In this document: in pieces, positions 23,986-33,304 of the stretch
How positions within the stretch are numbered: the stretch's first letter is position 1
Layout: each line of letters starts with the position of its first letter
Source of the DNA: Zavarzinia compransoris
Lineage (GTDB): Bacteria; Pseudomonadota; Alphaproteobacteria; Zavarziniales; Zavarziniaceae
Direction: 5' to 3'
Length of the DNA: 64,000 bases
NCBI RefSeq assembly: GCF_003173055.1
Contig: NZ_QGLF01000003.1
Location: forward strand, 124,001 to 188,000
The notes under the pieces: model-generated
What the model saw: the letters and a program-made list of their open reading frames with translations, nothing else
Databases searched by the model: none
What the model was told of the DNA's origin: nothing
Made by a program: the position numbers and the translations under genes

Positions 23986-25029
23986 TTGGCAGCGGTCGTA
24001 TCACTCGATGGCGGGCGGAACAAGGACGGCCAGGGCGGCGCCGTTCCCGCCGCCAATGCGCTCGACACCCTTCTGGCGCTGGTCGGGGCCGATTTCGCCA
24101 AGGTCGATACGGAAATCCGCACCCGCATGGTTTCCGATGTCCCCCTGATCCCGGAACTGGCCGGCCATATCATCGCCTCCGGCGGCAAGCGCCTGCGCCC
24201 GGTGCTGCTGATCGCCGCCGCCCGATTGTGCGGCTATGAGGGCGAACGCCATATCCGCCTCGCCGCCTGCGTCGAATTCATCCATACCGCCACCCTGCTG
24301 CATGACGACGTGGTCGACGAATCGGCGCTGCGCCGGGGCCGGGCCACCGCCAATATCGTCTGGGGCAACCAGGCGAGCGTGCTGGTCGGCGACTTCCTGT
24401 TCAGCCGCTCGTTCCAGCTGATGACCCAGGACGGGTCGCTGGCCGTGCTGTCGATCCTGTCGGAAGCCTCGGCCATCATCGCCGAGGGCGAGGTCATGCA
24501 ATTGACCACCGCCAACAACCTGGGCACCACCGAGGACAATTATCTCCGGGTGATCGCGGCCAAGACCGCCGCCCTCTTCGCCGCCGCCACCCGGGTCGGC
24601 GCCGTGGTCGCCGGCCGCGACGCGGCGGACGAGGCGGTGCTGCACGGCTATGGCCGCGATCTCGGCATCGTCTTCCAGCTGATCGACGACGTGCTCGACT
24701 ATCAGGCCGACGAGGCGACCCTGGGCAAGACCGTGGGCGACGATTTCCGCGAGGGCAAGATCACCCTGCCGGTCATCCTGGCCTATGCCCGGGGCGATTC
24801 GGCGGAACAGGCGTTCTGGCGCCGCTGCCTGGAGCAGCGCGACCAGCACGAGGGCGACCTCGCCGCCGCCCTGGCCCTTCTGGCCAAATACGGCACCCTG
24901 GCGGAAACCGTCGAACGGGCCCGGCTCTATGGCGAGAAGGCGCGGAAGGCACTCGCCCGCTTCCCCGACAACGACTATCGCCGCGCCCTCGAAGGCATCA
25001 TCGATTTCTGCATCGAGCGGGCCTATTGA
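23986..25029 (+). CDS. Octaprenyl/decaprenyl diphosphate synthase
   Basis: The protein has 347 residues from a TTG with GGGAG seven bases upstream. The start LAAVVSLDGGRN aligns with the family's usual N-terminus. Both aspartate-rich motifs are present: LLHDDVVDE (first, DDxxD) and QLIDDVLDY (second). GGKRLRP binds IPP and KTVGDDFREGKITLP is the C-terminal block. The enzyme extends allylic diphosphates with IPP to make the ubiquinone side chain; C50 (UQ-10) is expected in alphaproteobacteria. Chain length cannot be proven from sequence. Confidence 0.9.
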   Translation: MAAVVSLDGGRNKDGQGGAVPAANALDTLLALVGADFAKVDTEIRTRMVSDVPLIPELAGHIIASGGKRLRPVLLIAAARLCGYEGERHIRLAACVEFIHTATLLHDDVVDESALRRGRATANIVWGNQASVLVGDFLFSRSFQLMTQDGSLAVLSILSEASAIIAEGEVMQLTTANNLGTTEDNYLRVIAAKTAALFAAATRVGAVVAGRDAADEAVLHGYGRDLGIVFQLIDDVLDYQADEATLGKTVGDDFREGKITLPVILAYARGDSAEQAFWRRCLEQRDQHEGDLAAALALLAKYGTLAETVERARLYGEKARKALARFPDNDYRRALEGIIDFCIERAY

Positions 25030-25090
25030 GATTTTTCAACGTCGGGCTTGAACCCTGCGGGGCGCGGTGCTACAAGGCCGGCCTCCCGGT

Positions 25091-25167
25091 CGGAGTGTAG
25101 CTCAGCCTGGTAGAGCACTAGCTTCGGGAGCTAGGGGCCGGAGGTTCGAATCCTCTCACTCCGACCA
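25091..25167 (+). tRNA. tRNA-Pro (anticodon CGG)
   Basis: A 77-base cloverleaf with CCA encoded. The acceptor stem CGGAGTG pairs with CACTCCG, the D arm contains AGCTCAGCCTGGTAGAGC, and the anticodon stem CTAGC/GCTAG flanks the loop TTCGGGA (anticodon CGG). The T arm has GAGGTTCGAATCCTC. It reads CCG codons, which are abundant in this genome. Confidence 0.97.
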
Positions 25168-25212
25168 ACCGGGAAACTGGCGGTTGAGTCCCGGTCACCG
25201 CCGCGGCACTGG

Positions 25213-25239
25213 GGCGGGCCCACGTCAAGCGGGCCCGCC
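25213..25239. terminator. GC-rich hairpin after tRNA-Pro
   Basis: GGCGGGCCC and GGGCCCGCC form a 9-bp perfect stem with a 9-base loop, 46 bases after the tRNA and 37 bases past the end of the convergent LysR gene. There is no clean T run (CCTCTTCTT follows), so it may serve both transcripts weakly. Confidence 0.5.
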
Positions 25240-25276
25240 GCGCCGCGCCCCTCTTCTTCAGATCAAAGAATTCAGA

Positions 25277-26182
25277 TCAACGAATCGGCAGGCCGCCCGA
25301 CTCGGCCACCGCCGCGTCGATCACGCCGCGCAGCCAATCGCGGAACAGCCGGGCGGGCGCGGGCAGGCGCCGCCGAGCCGCGCTGACCAGCCAATAGGCA
25401 TGATCGCCGACCGCGCGCCGGGTCAGGCGCACCAGCCGGCCGCTGCGCCGGTCGTCGAGATCGAGAATCGAATCGCCGAGCGCGATGCCCTGGCCGAGCG
25501 CCGCCGCCTCGATCGCCAGATGGGTGTCGTGCAGCATCAGGCCGGCGGGGGGCGGCGCGCCGTCGCCCTCGGTCGCGCGCTGCCAGCGCGCCCACAATTC
25601 GCCGTCCTCATGCAGCAGGGTGAAGGCCCGCAGGTCCGCCATCGTGGGTTCCGGCGGCAGGCGCGCGGCCAGGGCCGGGCTCGCCACCGGATAGATCTCG
25701 ACCGCGACCAGCAGTTCGGCCTCGACCCCCGGCCAGGGCCCGCGACCATAGCGGATGCCGAGATCGACCGTGCCTTCGGTGAAATCGACCAGGCGGTCGG
25801 TCGGCTCCAGCACCAGGTCGATCTCGGGATGCAGGGCGCGGAAATCGCCCAGGCGGCGCAGCAGCCAGCGATGGGCGAAGACCGGCTCCACCGTCACCGT
25901 CACCCGGCCGGCGCGGGGCCGCTCCGCCTCGACCGCCGCCGCCAGCCCGTCGAGCAGGGGGGTGAGGGCGGCGCCCAGGCGCCGGCCCGCGGCGGTCAGG
26001 CGCAGGCCCCGGGGATGGCGCTCGAACAGGGCATGGCCCAGCCAGATCTCGAAATCCCGGACGTGGCGGCTGACCGCGGCCGGCGCGACATGCAGTTCCG
26101 CCGCCGCACGGGCGAAGGATTCGTGGCGGGCGGCGGCCTCGAAGGCGCGCATCGCATTGAGGGGTGGCAGGGTCCGAGCCAT
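25277..26182 (-). CDS. LysR regulator, GcvA-like
   Basis: The protein has 301 residues from the ATG at 26180-26182. Its start MARTLPPLNAMRAFEAAARH is the hallmark of the GcvA/AmpR-like branch; an in-frame extension of 10 residues upstream is unlikely. The helix-turn-helix runs AAAELHVAPAAVSRHVRDFE. An effector domain follows (VTVTVEPVFAHRWLLRRLG, VDLGIRYGRGPWPG). The target is unknown; a tiny hydrophobic gene is divergent from it. Confidence 0.88.
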   Translation of the reverse strand: MARTLPPLNAMRAFEAAARHESFARAAAELHVAPAAVSRHVRDFEIWLGHALFERHPRGLRLTAAGRRLGAALTPLLDGLAAAVEAERPRAGRVTVTVEPVFAHRWLLRRLGDFRALHPEIDLVLEPTDRLVDFTEGTVDLGIRYGRGPWPGVEAELLVAVEIYPVASPALAARLPPEPTMADLRAFTLLHEDGELWARWQRATEGDGAPPPAGLMLHDTHLAIEAAALGQGIALGDSILDLDDRRSGRLVRLTRRAVGDHAYWLVSAARRRLPAPARLFRDWLRGVIDAAVAESGGLPIR

Positions 26183-26283
26183 GGCCAAGGCTAACTTTTT
26201 GTGATCCTGCACGCAACGGGACGGCGTTTGTCCGCGACGCCCGCCCCGCCCACCATGGCGCCATCCAGAGACCGGAGGACACC

Positions 26284-26373
26284 ATGTTCCACTTCATCTA
26301 CCAGACCTTCGCCAGCCTGCTCGGCCTCCTGCTGTTTTCCCGCGACTGGCCACCCGCGCAGGACCGGTTTTGA
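26284..26373 (+). CDS. Small hydrophobic peptide (29 residues)
   Basis: An ATG with a strong GGAGGAC site 6 bases upstream opens a 29-codon frame. The product MFHFIYQTFASLLGLLLFSR has one potential membrane helix and ends in WPPAQDRF. It is too small for most gene finders. It is divergent from the GcvA-like regulator and could be its target. There is no homology claim; the ribosome site is the main support. Confidence 0.5.
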   Translation: MFHFIYQTFASLLGLLLFSRDWPPAQDRF

Positions 26374-26697
26374 CGCCGATCATGAACCGGACCATGATTC
26401 CGGGCTTGCGGCCCGCAGCTGCTTTTGTTAAACGTGCATTTAAATCAGGACCGATAACGCCCCGGGGGAGCGGGCGGCGGTCCAAGCGGTTGGCAACAAA
26501 GCGGAATTTCAGGAATCGGCCGGCGACGGATGCGCGGAAGACTGCCGCCGGACGACAGGCGGGCGGGCCCTTGCTCCTCCAAGGGTTCGTCCGCCAATTC
26601 TTCGCCCCGATTGGTTTTTGACCCGGTTGGGGCACCGGAACAAGACCCGGCATAAGGGTCGAGACAACTGAGGCCCGGTCCGGGCGGGGAGAGAAAC
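26374..26697. other. 324-base gap, no gene
   Basis: No convincing coding frame lies here. It holds an AT-rich patch (about 26424-26457, TTTTGTTAAACG and ATTTAAATC) that probably contains the promoter of the thiolase gene, and a GAGAGAAAC ribosome site just before 26698. I saw no strong hairpin. Confidence 0.6.
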
Positions 26698-27870
26698 ATG
26701 GCGGAAGCCTATATCGTCGCGGCGGCGCGAACCGCCGGCGGCCGCAAGGGCGGCCGGGTCTCGGGCTGGCATCCGGCGGATCTCGCCGGCACCGTGCTCG
26801 ATGCCCTGATCGAGCGCACGGGGGCCGATCCGGCCCTGATCGACGATGTCATCCTCGGCTGCGTCGGCCAGGCGGGCGAACAATCCTTCAACATCGCGCG
26901 GAATGCGGTCCTGGCCTCGAAACTGCCGGAAAGCGTGCCCGCGACCTCGGTCGACCGGCAGTGCGGCTCGTCCCAGCAGGCGCTGCAATTCGCCGCCCAG
27001 GCGGTGATGTCGGGCACGATGGATATGGTGATCGCCGCCGGCGTCGAAAGCATGAGCCGGGTGCCCATGGGGCTTGCCGCCGTGCTGCCGGCGAAGAACG
27101 GCTTCGGCCAGTACAAGAGCCCGGGCATGGAGCGGCGCTATCCCGGCGTCGAGTTCAGCCAGTTCACCGGCGCCGAGCGGATCGCGCAGAAATACGACCT
27201 GTCGAAGGAAGACCTCGACCGCTTCGGCTTCGACAGCCACCGGAAGGCCGCCGAGGCGACCAGGGCCGGCGCCTTCGAGGCCGAAATCGTCCCGATCGCG
27301 GTGACCCTGCCCGACGGCACCACGGATATCCACAAGGTCGACGAGGGCATCCGCTTCGATGCCAGCCTGGACGGCATCCGGGCCGTGAAGCTGATCAGCG
27401 AGGGCGGCCGCATCACCGCCGCCACCTCCAGCCAGATCTGCGACGGCGCGTCGGGCGTCATGGTGGTCAGCGAACGGGGCCTGAAGGCGCTGGGCGTGGC
27501 GCCGCTGGCCCGGGTCCATCACATGACCGTGCTCGGCCACGATCCGGTGATCATGCTGGAAGCGCCGATCCCGGCGACCGAAAAGGCCCTGAAGCGCGCC
27601 GGCATGGCGATCGGCGACATCGACCTCTTCGAGGTGAACGAGGCTTTCGCGCCCATCCCGCTGGCCTGGGTCAAGGCGCTGGGCGCCGATCCGGCGCGCC
27701 TGAACGTCAACGGCGGCGCCATCGCCCTCGGCCATCCCCTGGGCGCCTCGGGCACCAAGCTGATGACGACGCTGGTCCACGCCTTGCAGGCGCGGGGCAA
27801 GCGCTACGGCCTGCAAACCATGTGCGAAGGCGGCGGCCTTGCCAATGTCACCATCATCGAGCGGCTGTAA
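26698..27870 (+). CDS. Acetyl-CoA acyltransferase (thiolase)
   Basis: The protein has 390 residues, the standard thiolase length. The nucleophilic Cys 89 is in DRQCGSSQQ, the His is in GGAIALGHPLGASG and the second Cys is in QTMCEGGGLAN. The His/Asn loop NEAFAPIPLAW has an atypical Pro-Ile after AFA. It forms or cleaves 3-ketoacyl-CoA. GVESMSRVPMG is the family marker. The next gene, an HSD10-like dehydrogenase, would make the thiolase substrate, so the pair suggests beta-oxidation of branched or modified acyl chains. Confidence 0.92.
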   Translation: MAEAYIVAAARTAGGRKGGRVSGWHPADLAGTVLDALIERTGADPALIDDVILGCVGQAGEQSFNIARNAVLASKLPESVPATSVDRQCGSSQQALQFAAQAVMSGTMDMVIAAGVESMSRVPMGLAAVLPAKNGFGQYKSPGMERRYPGVEFSQFTGAERIAQKYDLSKEDLDRFGFDSHRKAAEATRAGAFEAEIVPIAVTLPDGTTDIHKVDEGIRFDASLDGIRAVKLISEGGRITAATSSQICDGASGVMVVSERGLKALGVAPLARVHHMTVLGHDPVIMLEAPIPATEKALKRAGMAIGDIDLFEVNEAFAPIPLAWVKALGADPARLNVNGGAIALGHPLGASGTKLMTTLVHALQARGKRYGLQTMCEGGGLANVTIIERL

Positions 27871-27894
27871 GACCGCAATCAAGGAGAGAACCAG

Positions 27895-28677
27895 ATGAAG
27901 CTCGATTCTTCCGTCGCGGCCGTGGTTACCGGCGGCGCCTCCGGTCTTGGCGAGGCGACGGCGCGGGCGCTGGCCGCCCAGGGCGTGAAGGTCGCCATCT
28001 TCGACATGAACGAAGCGAAGGGCGAGCAGGTCGCGGCCGAGATCGGCGGCACCTTCTGCAAGGTGAACGTGACCTCGGATGCGGATGTCGACGCCGGCTT
28101 CGCCAAGGCCCGCGCCGCCCACGGCCAGGAGCGCATCCTGGTCAACTGCGCCGGCACCGGCAATGCGGTGAAGACCGCCAGCCGCGACAAGGCGACGGGC
28201 GAGGTGAAGCACTTCCCGCTCGACAGTTTCGACAAGATCATCCAGATCAACTTGGTCGGCACCTTCCGCTGCATCGCCAAGTCGGCGGCGGGCATGCTGA
28301 CCCTCGAGGCGCTGGAACACGGCGAACGCGGCGCGATCGTCAACACCGCCTCGGTCGCAGCCGAGGATGGCCAGATGGGGCAGGCGGCCTATTCGGCGTC
28401 CAAGGGCGGCGTCGTCGGCATGACCCTGCCGATCGCCCGCGACCTGATGGGCGAGGGCATCCGCGTGAACACCATCCTGCCCGGCATCTTCAACACCCCG
28501 CTGCTTCAGGGCGCGCCGGAGAATGTGAAGGCGGCGCTCGCCGCCTCGGTACCCTTCCCCAAGCGCCTGGGCCAGCCGGAAGAATACGCCCAGCTTGCCC
28601 TGACCATGATCACCTGCGGCTATTTCAACGGCGAGGACGTCCGCCTCGACGGCGCCATCCGCATGGCGCCGCGCTGA
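27895..28677 (+). CDS. 3-hydroxyacyl-CoA dehydrogenase type II-like SDR (HSD10-like)
   Basis: The protein has 260 residues. VVTGGASGLGEAT is the NAD-binding loop with an acidic FDMN after strand 2, which favours NAD. Catalytic Ser is in NTASVAA and YSASKGG carries Tyr and Lys. The C-terminal region (IRVNTILPGIFNTPLL, VPFPKRLGQPEEYA, GEDVRLDGAIRMAP) is that of the type II 3-hydroxyacyl-CoA dehydrogenase / 17-beta-HSD10 group. It oxidises 3-hydroxyacyl-CoA, possibly branched. It follows the thiolase by 24 bases with an AAGGAGAG site, and a terminator closes the pair. Confidence 0.91.
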   Translation: MKLDSSVAAVVTGGASGLGEATARALAAQGVKVAIFDMNEAKGEQVAAEIGGTFCKVNVTSDADVDAGFAKARAAHGQERILVNCAGTGNAVKTASRDKATGEVKHFPLDSFDKIIQINLVGTFRCIAKSAAGMLTLEALEHGERGAIVNTASVAAEDGQMGQAAYSASKGGVVGMTLPIARDLMGEGIRVNTILPGIFNTPLLQGAPENVKAALAASVPFPKRLGQPEEYAQLALTMITCGYFNGEDVRLDGAIRMAPR

Positions 28678-28723
28678 GACCGGCCTTCAAGACCGGCGGC
28701 AGCCGGCCTGCATCGCCCCCCTT

Positions 28724-28754
28724 GGGCCAGTGCTTCGGCACTGGCCCTTTCCTT
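28724..28754 (+). terminator. Terminator of the thiolase-SDR operon
   Basis: GGGCCAGTGC and GCACTGGCCC form a perfect 10-bp stem with a TTCG tetraloop (28724-28747), followed by TTTCCTT. It ends just before the convergent holA stop codon. Confidence 0.85.
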
Positions 28755-28755
28755 G

Positions 28756-29790
28756 TCAGCGCCGCGCCGCCCGGGCGACGCCGGCGATGCGCATCAGGGC
28801 GCGGGCCATCAGCACGTCGGCGGGATTGCCCGTGGTCTTGCAGTCGAGCTCGGCCTCGACCAGCAGATCGACGGCATCGGCCAGGCGCTGGGCCGACCAG
28901 CGCGGCAATTGCTGCTTGAAGGCACGGTCGCGGGGAAAGCGGATGGGCGGGCGCATGGACAGCAGCGCCCGGTCCAGGGGCAGGCCGCCGTCCATCAGGG
29001 CGCGGGCGGCCTGCAGTTGCAGGGTCTGGCGGCTGACGGCGCGAAGAATGGTGATGGCATTCTCGCCCGCCTGGCGGCAGCGCTCCAGGCTGCGCTCCAG
29101 GCGCGCCATGTCGCCGCCGAGACAGGCTTCGACCACGTCGTCGATGCCGATCTCGGACGAATCGCCGACCGCGGCGCGGACATCCTCCAGCCCGACCTGC
29201 TTCGCCCCCGGCCCCATATAGAGCACGAGCTTGTCCAATTCCCCGCGCGACAGGGCCCGGTCGGCGCCCAGCCGCTCGATCAGCCAGTGCTGGGCCGCCG
29301 GTTCGATGGCAAGGCCCGCCGCCTTCAGGACCTGATCGACCAGATCGTCGAGGCTGGCCGCATCGTCGGCATAGCAGGCGATGGCGGCGGCATTGCCCGC
29401 CTCCTCGACCAGGGCGCGGAGCGCGCTTCGCTTGTTCGGCAGGTCGCCGGCCTCGGCCACCACCAGGGCATCGCCCGGCGGCTCTTCCAGAAAGCCGGCG
29501 ATCAGCTTGGCGTGTTTGTCGGCAAGGTCGCGCAGGCGGATCACCCGGCGCCCGCCGATCATCGAGAGCGCCGCCGCCTCGTCGGCCAGGCGGGCCGGGT
29601 CGTCGTCGATCTGGGCGCCGGTCAGTTCGGTCACGCGGAAGGGATCGTTCAGGTCCGGCACCACGGTGCGGGCGATCCGCACCGCCCGTTCCCGCACCAG
29701 GCCGCCGTCGGGCCCGAAGACCAGGGCGAGGCGCACCGCGGCATCGGGCCGTTGCAGGAAACGGTCGATGCCGGCGCCCGTGAGTTTCAC
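28756..29790 (-). CDS. holA: DNA polymerase III subunit delta (HolA)
   Basis: The protein has 344 residues, the typical length. It is the delta subunit of the clamp loader and opens the beta clamp. The N-terminal LALVFGPDGGLVRERAVRIA is the family start, and the middle has LVEEAGNAAAIACYADDAASL. The helical collar region has NAITILRAVSRQTLQLQAAR. It is third in the leuS-lptE-holA row, 9 bases after lptE, a conserved alphaproteobacterial arrangement. Confidence 0.93.
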   Translation of the reverse strand: MKLTGAGIDRFLQRPDAAVRLALVFGPDGGLVRERAVRIARTVVPDLNDPFRVTELTGAQIDDDPARLADEAAALSMIGGRRVIRLRDLADKHAKLIAGFLEEPPGDALVVAEAGDLPNKRSALRALVEEAGNAAAIACYADDAASLDDLVDQVLKAAGLAIEPAAQHWLIERLGADRALSRGELDKLVLYMGPGAKQVGLEDVRAAVGDSSEIGIDDVVEACLGGDMARLERSLERCRQAGENAITILRAVSRQTLQLQAARALMDGGLPLDRALLSMRPPIRFPRDRAFKQQLPRWSAQRLADAVDLLVEAELDCKTTGNPADVLMARALMRIAGVARAARR

Positions 29791-29799
29791 GGCCCCGCC

Positions 29800-30345
29800 T
29801 TAGCCGCGATGGCGGGTTTCGAGGAAGCTGGCGATGCGCGAGCGGATTTCATCGGCCAATTGGCCCGAGGCGCGGCGATGGGCATCCTGCTGCGCCGTGA
29901 TCGAGGCATATTCCGACAGGGGCACGCTGTAGGAGGTGGTGGCCCGGGCCATTTCGTTCATCACCACGGTGCCGCTGGCGACATCGACCAGCCGGATCTT
30001 GCCGCGCATGGTCACCGTATAGCGGGTGATCGAGGCGTCGGTCTGGATCAGGCCGCCCAGTTCCAGGGTTTCCAGTTCGACATCCAGGCGATAGCGCGGG
30101 TTCTGCGCCGTGCGCCCGGCCGAGATCTTGTCGATCAGGTCGTTGCGGAGAATCTGGCCGTTGCGGTCGCTGCTGATCGGGGCGACGGCGACGCTGCCGA
30201 GCAGGGCCTCCGCCTCGGCCGACGTCGAGCGCGCCCCATACATGGGCTGGAAGCCGCAGGCCGCCGTCAGCAAGCCCGCGGCCAGGACGGCGGCAAGGCC
30301 GGAACGGCGCCGGGCGGCACGAGGAAGCGGGGGCAAGCCTGCCAT
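29800..30345 (-). CDS. lptE: LPS assembly lipoprotein LptE
   Basis: The protein has 181 residues. The signal peptide ends with a lipobox LLTAACGFQPMYG (Cys 30); GFxPxY after the Cys is the LptE hallmark. LptE plugs LptD in the outer membrane for LPS export. The remainder has the expected two-layer fold (VAVAPISSDRNGQILRNDLID, MARATTSYSV). The ATG at 30343-30345 lies 4 bases after the leuS stop, so translation is coupled; the longer frame upstream overlaps leuS and is rejected. It is followed by holA. Confidence 0.92.
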   Translation of the reverse strand: MAGLPPLPRAARRRSGLAAVLAAGLLTAACGFQPMYGARSTSAEAEALLGSVAVAPISSDRNGQILRNDLIDKISAGRTAQNPRYRLDVELETLELGGLIQTDASITRYTVTMRGKIRLVDVASGTVVMNEMARATTSYSVPLSEYASITAQQDAHRRASGQLADEIRSRIASFLETRHRG

Positions 30346-30349
30346 CGGA

Positions 30350-32920
30350 TCAGACCACGATGTTGACGATACGACCGGGCACAACGATGACCTTGCGCAC
30401 CGGGCGCCCGTCAATCGCTTTCTGCACCGTATCAAGGGCCAGGGCCTGTTCTTCCAGCGCCTTGCCGTCGATGCCGGCGGGCACGATCAGGGTGCCGCGC
30501 AGCTTGCCCTGGACCTGGACGGCGATGGTCAGCTCGTCGTCGGCCTGGAGCTTTTCGTCGGCGGCGGGCCAGGGGGTGGCGACCAGCAGGGTGGTCCGGC
30601 CCAGCAGGGACCAGAGTTCCTCGGCCAGATGCGGCATCATCGGCGCGACCAGCTGGACGATGGTTTCCAGCGCCTCGCGCGTCGCCGCCGGGCTGGCCCC
30701 GGTCTTGCCCAGGGCCGCGTCCTGCACCGCATTGGCATATTCGTAGAGGCGCGCCACCGCCTTGTTGAAATGGAAGGCGTCGATATCGGCGGTGACGCCG
30801 GCGATCGCCTTGTGGGTCGCCCGGCGCAGCGCCGCGTCTTCCGCGCCGAACGCGGCATCGCCCGCGGGCCCCAGGCGCGGCAGGCCCTCGGCGACCATGC
30901 GCCACAGGCGCTGGGTGAAGCGCCACGCCCCTTCGATGCCGCCCTCGGTCCATTCCAGGTCGCGCTCGGGCGGGCTGTCGGACAGCATGAACCAGCGCGC
31001 CGTGTCGGCGCCGTAGCGTTCGATGATGTCGTCCGGGTCCACCACGTTCTTCTTGGACTTGGACATTTTCTCGACCCGGCCGACGGTCACCGCCTCGCCG
31101 GTCTCGATGCGCACCAGCGTGCCGTCGGGGCCGTTCTCGACCTCCGCCGGGTTCAGCCAGTCGCCGCCCGCCGCTTTATAGGTGGCGTGGTTGACCATGC
31201 CTTGCGTGAACAGGCCGGCAAAGGGTTCGGCGACGCCGATATGGCCGGTCGCCTGCATGGCGCGGGTATAGAAGCGGGAATAGAGCAGGTGCAGGATCGC
31301 ATGCTCGATGCCGCCGATATACTGGTCGACCGGCAGCCAGTAGTCGACCGCCTCGCGGTCGAAGGGCTGGTCGCTGCGGGGCGAGCAGAAGCGGGCGAAA
31401 TACCAGGACGAATCGATGAAGGTGTCGAACGTGTCGGTCTCGCGCCGGGCGGGCCGGCCGCAGGCCGGGCAGGCGACATGCTTCCAGGTCGGATGGCGGT
31501 CCAGGGGATTGCCCGGCGCATCGAAGGTGACATCTTCCGGCAGGGTGACCGGCAGGTCGGCGGCGGGCACCGGCACGATGCCGCAGGCTTCGCAATGGAT
31601 GACCGGGATAGGCGCGCCCCAATAGCGCTGGCGCGAGACGCCCCAGTCGCGCAGGCGATAGGTGACCGTGCCCTCGCCCGCGCCCAGGTCCTTGATCCTG
31701 GCGATCGCCGCGGCCTTGCCGGCGGCGGTGTCGAGACCGTTCAGGAATTCGGAGTTATAGAGCCTGCCGTCGCCGGTATAGGCTTCGGTCCCGACCTGGA
31801 AGGCGGCCGGGTCCTCGCCCGCGGGCAGGACCACCGGGGTGACTTCCAGCCCGTATTTGCGGGCGAAGTCGAGGTCGCGCTGGTCGTGGGCCGGGCAGCC
31901 GAAGACGGCGCCGGTGCCGTAATCCATCAGCACGAAATTGGCGACATAGACCGGCAGGGTCTCGTCCGGCTTGAACGGGTGCTGCACTTCGAGGCCGGTA
32001 TCGAAGCCGAGCTTTTCCGCCTTCTCGATCTCTTCTTCCGAGGTCCCGCCCCGGCGGCATTCGTCGCAGAAGGCGGCGAGCACCGGATCGGCCTTGGCCA
32101 GCGCCGCCGCCACCGGATGGTCGGCGGCGATGGCGACGAAGGCGGCGCCGAACAGCGTGTCCGGCCGCGTGGTATAGACTTCGACCGTCTCGGCCGGCGC
32201 GCCGCCCTTGAAGCGGAACGACAGGCGCGCGCCCTCAGAGCGGCCGATCCAATTGTCCTGCATCAGCCGGACCTTGCTCGGCCAGCGCTCCAGCGTGTCG
32301 AGGCCGGCCAGCAGGTCGTCGGCGAAATGGGTGATCTTCAGGAACCACTGCGACAGCTTGCGCCGCTCGACCAGGGCGCCGGAACGCCAGCCGCGGCCGT
32401 CGATCACCTGCTCGTTGGCCAGCACCGTATTGTCCACCGGGTCCCAGTTGACGAAGGATTCCTTGCGGTAGACGAGGCCGGCCTCGAGGAAGTCCAGGAA
32501 CAGCTTCTGTTCGTGGCGGTAATATTCCGGGTGGCAGGTGGCGATCTCGCGGCTCCAGTCCAGCGACAGGCCCATGGACTTCAACTGGGCGCGCATGGCG
32601 GCGATATTCTTGTAGGTCCAGTCGGCGGGATGGACCTTGCGCTCCATCGCGGCGTTTTCCGCCGGCATGCCGAAAGCGTCCCAGCCCATGGGGTGCAGCA
32701 CGTTGAAGCCCCGCGCCCGCTTGTAGCGCGCGACGACGTCGCCCATGGCGTAATTGCGCACATGGCCCATATGGATGCGCCCCGACGGATAGGGGAACAT
32801 CTCGAGGACGTAGTATTTCGGGCGGGACCGGTCTTCCCCGGCCTTGAAGGCATCCGCCGCGTCCCAGGCGGCCTGCCATTTCGCTTCGGCGGCGCGCGGG
32901 TTGTAACGCTCGTTCGACAT
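30350..32920 (-). CDS. leuS: Leucyl-tRNA synthetase
   Basis: The protein has 856 residues, standard bacterial LeuRS. The HIGH motif is HMGH in [15 protein letters not shown] (about 43-57), and [12 protein letters not shown] (about residue 617) is the second ATP-binding motif. The CP1 editing domain (about 220-420, with [14 protein letters not shown]) is complete, including the T-rich region and Asp for proofreading. The zinc/C-terminal parts are normal. The ATG at 32918-32920 gives MSNERYNPR, the usual N-terminus. It heads the leuS-lptE-holA operon. Confidence 0.97.
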   Translation of the reverse strand: MSNERYNPRAAEAKWQAAWDAADAFKAGEDRSRPKYYVLEMFPYPSGRIHMGHVRNYAMGDVVARYKRARGFNVLHPMGWDAFGMPAENAAMERKVHPADWTYKNIAAMRAQLKSMGLSLDWSREIATCHPEYYRHEQKLFLDFLEAGLVYRKESFVNWDPVDNTVLANEQVIDGRGWRSGALVERRKLSQWFLKITHFADDLLAGLDTLERWPSKVRLMQDNWIGRSEGARLSFRFKGGAPAETVEVYTTRPDTLFGAAFVAIAADHPVAAALAKADPVLAAFCDECRRGGTSEEEIEKAEKLGFDTGLEVQHPFKPDETLPVYVANFVLMDYGTGAVFGCPAHDQRDLDFARKYGLEVTPVVLPAGEDPAAFQVGTEAYTGDGRLYNSEFLNGLDTAAGKAAAIARIKDLGAGEGTVTYRLRDWGVSRQRYWGAPIPVIHCEACGIVPVPAADLPVTLPEDVTFDAPGNPLDRHPTWKHVACPACGRPARRETDTFDTFIDSSWYFARFCSPRSDQPFDREAVDYWLPVDQYIGGIEHAILHLLYSRFYTRAMQATGHIGVAEPFAGLFTQGMVNHATYKAAGGDWLNPAEVENGPDGTLVRIETGEAVTVGRVEKMSKSKKNVVDPDDIIERYGADTARWFMLSDSPPERDLEWTEGGIEGAWRFTQRLWRMVAEGLPRLGPAGDAAFGAEDAALRRATHKAIAGVTADIDAFHFNKAVARLYEYANAVQDAALGKTGASPAATREALETIVQLVAPMMPHLAEELWSLLGRTTLLVATPWPAADEKLQADDELTIAVQVQGKLRGTLIVPAGIDGKALEEQALALDTVQKAIDGRPVRKVIVVPGRIVNIVV

Positions 32921-32973
32921 GGGAGAACTACTGGCTTTCTTCAGGCTTGGCCGGGTGGCCCGGCAAGCCGCGG

Positions 32974-33216
32974 TCACTCTTCGCGAAGATTCAGGCGCCC
33001 CTCGATCCGGTTGACGCGCTCGATTACGGTGTCGAGACGGGCGGCGATATGCGCCGCATTTTCGGCATCGAGGGCTTGATCCCGGCGGAGGCCGCCGATC
33101 ATGGATTCGAGGCGCGTCATGCGATGCGCCTGTTCTTGGACATCGTCACGGATGACGTCGACCGTGCGCCGGATGTGACGCAGGTGCTCCAGCACCAGAT
33201 TGTCGACCGTATCCAT
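32974..33216 (-). CDS. Small coiled-coil protein, unknown
   Basis: The protein has 80 residues. [20 protein letters not shown] with [13 protein letters not shown] and [17 protein letters not shown] gives heptad-like repeats over most of its length, so it is probably a coiled-coil dimer or oligomer. The ATG at 33214-33216 has an AGGGACGGGAC site; an extended reading upstream has none. Similar short proteins are widespread in alphaproteobacteria without an assigned role. It lies between the DUF3576 lipoprotein and leuS. Confidence 0.7.
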   Translation of the reverse strand: MDTVDNLVLEHLRHIRRTVDVIRDDVQEQAHRMTRLESMIGGLRRDQALDAENAAHIAARLDTVIERVNRIEGRLNLREE

Positions 33217-33304
33217 GTCCCGTCCCTTGCGGCTGCTGCACAAGATATAAGGTTCCGAAGCCTGCCCTGGCAAGCCGTCCGCCCCCGAGCGGGCCTCGGG
33301 AGCC

